A stretch of 15,732 bases of DNA, taken from contig JWZX01002098.1 of the NCBI GenBank assembly GCA_001275005.1, forward strand, positions 1 through 15,732, written 5' to 3'. The number at the start of each line of letters is the position of its first letter. The stretch's first letter is position 1. Below the pieces are notes generated by a model, which saw only the letters and a program-made list of their open reading frames with translations, was not told the DNA's origin and made no database searches. This stretch comes from Chrysochromulina tobinii (taxonomy: Eukaryota > Haptophyta > Prymnesiales > Chrysochromulinaceae). This document shows positions 12,801 through 15,732 of this stretch, one piece after another. Position numbers and translations under genes: made by a program.

Positions 12801-15732
12801 ATGCAGCCTCCTCGGCCTTCGCACAGGCCGTCTCGGCATTGTCGGCATTGCACCTGGTGCATCTTGACCTCGATGCGCGTGGCGTGCTCGGCGGCCTCCG
12901 CGACCGATGCCCGCTTCTCCGCGCGTGTAACCACCTCCTGTGAACGACGAGTCCCCTCTTCCAGAGCCGTCGCCTGATGAGGGGCGCAATCAGAGGTCAT
13001 CAGAGGCCATCCGAGGCAATCATGGTGCCTCATCGGAGGTCATCAGAGGCCATCCGAGGCAATCATGGTGCCCTCGTCCAGAGCCGCAGCATACCGCTTG
13101 CTGGGCTTCGAGGCGGGCTGCGGCTTGGTCCGCGATGGCAGCCTTGGTCCGCTTGTCATTCTCGGCAAGCCGCGCCTCCATCTCTGCCACCCTCACCCCC
13201 GCCTCCTCCGCCGCCCGCGCCGCCGCCTCCCGCGCCGCCGCCACTTTGGCCTCGAGTGACGTCGCCTTCCCCGACACCTTCTCCACCTCAGCCTCCGCCG
13301 CCCGCCGCTCTGCACTCACACGTTCCTCCGCCTTCTTTTTGGTCTCAAGCTCGGCAGAGAGGGCCGTTACTTTCCCTTCCGAGGTGGCGAGCTTCTCCAT
13401 CAGCTGCTTCGCCTCGGCCTGCACCGCCTTCTGCTTCTCTTTGGCCTCGGCGAGCTTCTCCTTCTCCTTCGCAGACTTGGCACTCACCTGATGAGGGATG
13501 CAATCAGCATGCACTCAGAGGCCATCCGCATGATGACCTCATGCTTCTCCTTCACAGGCTTAGTTCACAGGCTTCGCGCCCACCTTTTCATTCTCCAGCG
13601 ACAGCACCGCGATCGCCTGGCGCAGCTCCGCCGCCGCCGCCGACTCGGTCGCTAGCTTTGCCTCCGCCGTCGCCAGCTTCGACTCAGCTGCCGCCTGCGC
13701 CGCCGCTGCCGCCTCGGCCTTCGCCAGCGCCGCAGCAATCGAGGCAGCGCTCGCCTCCCCAGCCGCCGTGGACGAACCCTGCGCCTCGATCTCCCCGAGC
13801 CGAGATTTGAGCGAGCTCAGCTCCCGCCGCGCCGTCCCGAGCGCCGCCTCCACCTCGGCCTTCGCCAGCTTAGAGCTGACCACCTCTTGATTCAGCGAGG
13901 CGATGGTCACCTGATGAGGGGCGCACTCAGTGATGAGTGGCGCACTCAAAGGCATTCCGAGGCACTCCGAGGCAATCAGAGGCACTCAAGAATGCAAGCA
14001 CAGAGGACACTCTCAGGACACACGCAGAGAATGCCAATCAGAGGTCATCATCATCACCTCATGCTCGCTCGCGTCGACCGGCGGCGGCGGCAGCTGCCCA
14101 TTCTCGATACGAGCGGACGCCGTGCCGAGCAGCTCCGCCTCGAGCTTCGCCTTCGCCTGTGGGCAGTCCAAAGGGCGGTCAGAGGCAATCAGAGGTAATC
14201 AGAGGTAATCAGAGGCAATCCGAGGCAATCCGAGGCAATCCGAGGCAATCCGAGGCAATCCGAGGCAATCCGAGGCAATCCGAGGCAATCCGAGGCAATC
14301 AGGGGTAGTCCAAAGGGCGGTCGGAGGCGCTCGGCACGGCGTCCAACTTAGGTCGGCCGGAGACGCTCAGAGGCAGCTCAGAGCCAATCAGGGCCCATCA
14401 GAGGCCATCAGAGGCATGCAATCACCTCCTTGAGCTTCTTGAGCTCGTCGCAATCAGGGCCCATCAGAGGCCATCAGAGGCCATCAGAGGCATGCAATCA
14501 CCTCCTTGAGCTTCTCGAGCTCGTCGCGAAGCTCCTTCCCCTCCGCCCTCGCTACCTTGACGGTCTCCCGCGCGTTCGCGAGCTTCTCCTTATCCTTAGC
14601 AGCCTTCGCGCTCAACTTCTCGTTCTCCTGCGACAGCACCGCGATCGCCTGGCGCAGCTCCGCCGCCGCCGCCGCCTCCGTCGCCGCCGTCGCCGTTGCC
14701 GCCGCCGCCGCCGCCTCGGCCCTCTCCGCCTTATCCTGAGCGTCAGAGGCTGCCTGGAGCGAGGCGGCCGACCGTTCCGCCGCCGCCAACGCGACCTCTT
14801 CCGCCGCCGCACGTGCCCTGATGAGGGAGGCCATCAGCATGCACTCAGAGACGCAATCAGATGCACTCAGAGACGCAATCGGACGCAACTAGTCGCCATC
14901 AGACGCCATCAGACGGCATCAGACGCCATCAGTCGCACCTGTTTGCCTCATCGGACTGCATGGAGCTGTTCCCAGAAACTACCGCCGAGCGCACGGACGC
15001 ATCCGCGGCCGCGACTGTCTTAGCCACCGCCGCCTCCGCGGCCGCCGCCCGGGAGGACGCTTCATTGGCCTTCGCCTCTGCTGCGGCAAGCTGCAGCTGA
15101 AGCTGCTGCAGCTGCATCTTGGCCTCCGCTTCCGCCTCCGCCTTGATCTCCACCCCCGGCTTCGCACCTTTGTCAGACGCGTCGGTCGCAGCCTTGAGGC
15201 GCGTCTCCAAGTCGGCGATCCTCTCGCGTGCCTTCGCCTGATGAGGGAGGCCATCAGCATGCAGTCAGAGACGCAATCAGATGCACTCAGAGACGCAATC
15301 AGACGAAACTAGTCGCCATCAGACGCCATCAGACCCCATCAGAGCCAATCCGTCGCACTCAGATGCATGCAAGCACCTTGAGTCGTGCCACCGTCTCCTC
15401 CGACTGGGCGCGCTGCTCCTCCGCTTGATGGCGTAATTGCTCTTGTAACTGCTCGAGCTGCTGCTCTGCCTGCTGCCGCTGCTGCAGCAGCTGCTCCTCT
15501 GCCTGTCTGGCTTGGCGCTGCAGCTGCTCGTTCCGGTACGACTCGTCATTCTGCTGCTGCTGCTGCTGCTGCTGCACCACCAGCTGCTGCTGCTGCGCGG
15601 CGGCAAGCTGGCCCTTCGCCTCGGCCGCCGCCTTGGCCAACTCCTGAACTTCCGCCTGCGCGGCTGCCTTGGCTGCCGCCACAGCGGTCGCCGTCGCCGC
15701 CGCGGCCGCCGCTTCGGCCGCCTCCTTCGCTG
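9820..15732 (-). CDS. Golgin: long coiled-coil protein with C-terminal GRIP domain (13 exons, 5' partial)
   Basis: Exons in transcript order: 15732-15377, 15237-14939, 14817-14502, 14156-14058, 13910-13538, 13487-13095, 12973-12854, 12759-12243, 12088-11486, 11261-10894, 10705-10577, 10420-10007, 9912-9820 (TGA 9822-9820). About 1,350 residues are visible. Most is Ala/Glu/Lys/Gln-rich heptad coil (e.g. AKARERIADLETRLKAA; KEKEKLAEAKEKQKAVQAE), broken by Gly/Pro linkers. Exons 11-12 encode DDLAYLRNTLVKYFELG, then VFPLLAGALELSPEEVTRA: a GRIP domain, with the Tyr and hydrophobic positions by which GRIP golgins bind ARL1 on the trans-Golgi. Unusually, about 150 residues follow GRIP, including an Ala/Pro stretch and another coil. 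Exon 5 carries a 13-bp duplication that shifts the frame to TAA at 13562-13560; without it the exon is 120 codons and keeps phase. Inference: a trans-Golgi vesicle tether. Confidence 0.85.
9913..10006 (-). repeat. Golgin intron 12: GC-AG intron in an 18-bp exon duplication
   Basis: 94 bp. Donor CAG/GCGAGT, acceptor CAAATCGAGCAG. The 18-bp plus-strand GGCACTCGCCTGCTCGAT occurs perfectly at 9904-9921 and 9998-10015. No GT donor keeps the frame, so a GC donor is inferred. Confidence 0.75.
10421..10576 (-). repeat. Golgin intron 11: repeat intron inside the GRIP domain
   Basis: 156 bp, donor GTACACGG, acceptor CTCATCAG. The acceptor end has three tandem 25-bp units (TGATGAGGGGCGCCATC on plus), so CTCATCAG is present twice and mutated to CTCATCAA once. 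A second copy of the donor region lies at about 10495-10524. Confidence 0.88.
10706..10893 (-). repeat. Golgin intron 10: repeat intron
   Basis: 188 bp, donor GTGCGTGA, acceptor CTCATCAG. Two copies of GGGCTCCTCGAGAGCTGATG (plus strand) at about 10797 and 10857, plus AGACAATCAGTCGCAATG twice near the acceptor. Confidence 0.85.
11262..11485 (-). repeat. Golgin intron 9: triplicated exon end with three donors
   Basis: 224 bp, donor GTACGCTG, acceptor CTCATCAG. The 32-bp exon end and donor (plus AGCGTACTGAGCTCCTTTTG + 12 more) occur at 11341-11372, 11405-11436 and 11479-11510, separated by 10-bp units GTCGCAATCA. The spacing differs by exactly one unit (64 versus 74 bp). Confidence 0.9.
12089..12242 (-). 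repeat. Golgin intron 8: repeat intron with internal duplication
   Basis: 154 bp, donor GTGTGCGC (phase 1), acceptor CTCATCAG. The acceptor-side half is duplicated (about 12090-12150 and 12166-12226); in the inner copy the acceptor reads CTCATCGG and is dead. Confidence 0.85.
12472..12523. repeat. Second TGTGAACGTTCACA palindrome, between 19-bp direct repeats
   Basis: A 14-bp perfect palindrome at 12489-12502 lies at the junction of two identical 19-bp repeats (12472-12490 and 12505-12523). The extra 33 bp keep the golgin frame and encode PGVNVHS between two copies of GGPTP. Confidence 0.88.
12760..12853 (-). repeat. Golgin intron 7: family-B intron with decayed exon copy
   Basis: 94 bp, donor GTGCAATG, acceptor TCTTCCCCACAG. 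The acceptor half (12760-12805) is a third copy of the 42-bp family-B element of the FIST gene, stretched to 46 bp. The donor half is a diverged copy of the first roughly 46 bases of the next exon. Confidence 0.88.
12974..13094 (-). repeat. Golgin intron 6: repeat intron
   Basis: 121 bp, donor GTATGCTG, acceptor CTCATCAG. A roughly 36-bp unit (plus AGGCCATCCGAGGCAATCAT + GGTGCC) is repeated twice. The donor side has a diverged copy of the start of the next exon (GCGGCTCTGGACGAGGGCAC against GACGGCTCTGGAAGAGGGGA). Confidence 0.82.
13488..13537 (-). repeat. Golgin intron 5: 50-bp repeat intron
   Basis: Only 50 bp, donor GTCATCAT, acceptor CCCTCATCAG, with TGCATGCTGAT 18-28 bases before the acceptor. 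It looks like the minimal, unexpanded form of the family. Confidence 0.85.
13551..13576 (-). repeat. 13-bp tandem duplication that breaks the golgin frame
   Basis: Plus-strand TTCACAGGCTTAG followed by TTCACAGGCTTCG. It makes the exon 373 bp instead of 360 and puts TAA in frame at 13562-13560. With a single copy the exon would end AKPVKEKHE and keep phase 0 into the next exon. Confidence 0.85.
13911..14057 (-). repeat. Golgin intron 4: repeat intron
   Basis: 147 bp, donor GTGATGAT, acceptor CCCTCATCAG. It contains GAGGCACTCC and GCGCACTCA units and a decayed stretch without clear repeats. Confidence 0.82.
14157..14501 (-). repeat. Golgin intron 3: longest repeat intron, duplicated exon end and inverted exon piece
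   Basis: 345 bp, donor GTGATTGCATGC, acceptor GCCCACAG. It holds about eight copies of plus CGAGGCAATC, a second copy of the exon end and donor (about 14414-14450), a 15-bp direct repeat (14166-14180 and 14308-14322), and a 15-bp inverted copy of exon sequence (14115-14129 against 14330-14344). Confidence 0.85.
14818..14938 (-). repeat. Golgin intron 2: near-identical partner of intron 1
   Basis: 121 bp, donor GTGCGACT (phase 2), acceptor CCCTCATCAG. About the first 97 plus-strand bases match intron 1 (15238 onward) with three mismatches. Confidence 0.92.
15238..15376 (-). repeat. Golgin intron 1: near-identical partner of intron 2
   Basis: 139 bp, donor GTGCTTGCATGC (phase 0), acceptor CCCTCATCAG. 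It lies between unrelated exon sequences and in a different phase from intron 2. Confidence 0.92.
15551..15595 (-). repeat. CAG/CTG tract encoding poly-Gln
   Basis: An interrupted CTG tract on the plus strand gives QQQQ-LVV-QQQQQQQQ in the coil of the golgin exon nearest the right edge. Gln-rich heptads continue to about 15430. Confidence 0.85.

Noticed and set aside
12977-13810. 277-residue plus-strand Pro-rich ORF opposite golgin exons 5-6
   Set aside because: Shadow of Ala/Glu coil codons; it crosses introns and has no recognisable feature.
10421-15247. Hammerhead ribozyme core (CUGAUGAG) on the plus strand at many intron ends
   Set aside because: It is the reverse complement of the CTCATCAG acceptor. 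I found no matching GAAA segment, stem II or cleavage triplet in a consistent arrangement.

Overview
The window is nuclear DNA of a GC-rich single-celled eukaryote, most likely a marine microalga (haptophyte- or pelagophyte-like; lineage inferred, not proven). The reasons are spliceosomal introns with clean GT-AG junctions, eukaryote-only domains (GRIP, HECT, Skp1, F-box, FUN14-like), BspA-type leucine-rich repeats and heavy Ala/Pro microsatellites. There are no bacterial operons, Shine-Dalgarno sites or RNA genes that I can see.

Layout, left to right. Plus strand: (1) 1-1178, an intronless EF-hand + TPR + FUN14-like membrane protein, cut by the left edge; (2) 1624-3612, an intronless fusion of a Skp1-like domain, an F-box-like segment and twelve LRR_5 repeats; (3) 4004-4294, a small single-pass membrane protein with an N-myristoylation-like start. 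Minus strand: (4) 6098-4778, the last five exons of a FIST C-terminal domain gene; (5) 9430-6261, a four-exon gene ending in the N-lobe of a HECT ubiquitin ligase; (6) 15732-9820, thirteen exons of a long coiled-coil golgin with a C-terminal GRIP domain, cut by the right edge. I rebuilt the exon structures of 4-6 by hand; every junction keeps phase except at one 13-bp duplication in the golgin and at the HECT/FIST boundary.

The most striking feature is the 19 introns. The three plus-strand genes have none. Nearly all minus-strand introns are built from 10-bp tandem repeats (sense-strand core CTGATnnCCT) that usually end in CTCATCAG at the acceptor. Two introns share almost 100 bp, a second family forms 42-46 bp mini-introns, and several introns are flanked by 15-32 bp direct duplications of coding sequence that contain the splice site. 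I read this as a recently active introner-like (intron-generating) system working through duplication of sequence spanning the splice site, followed by repeat expansion. The same repeats may have joined a HECT N-lobe to a FIST C-terminus, or caused an assembly error there.

The genes do not form one pathway. Two (Skp1/F-box/LRR and HECT) suggest ubiquitin ligation, the golgin suggests trans-Golgi tethering, and the TPR protein suggests chaperone docking at a membrane.
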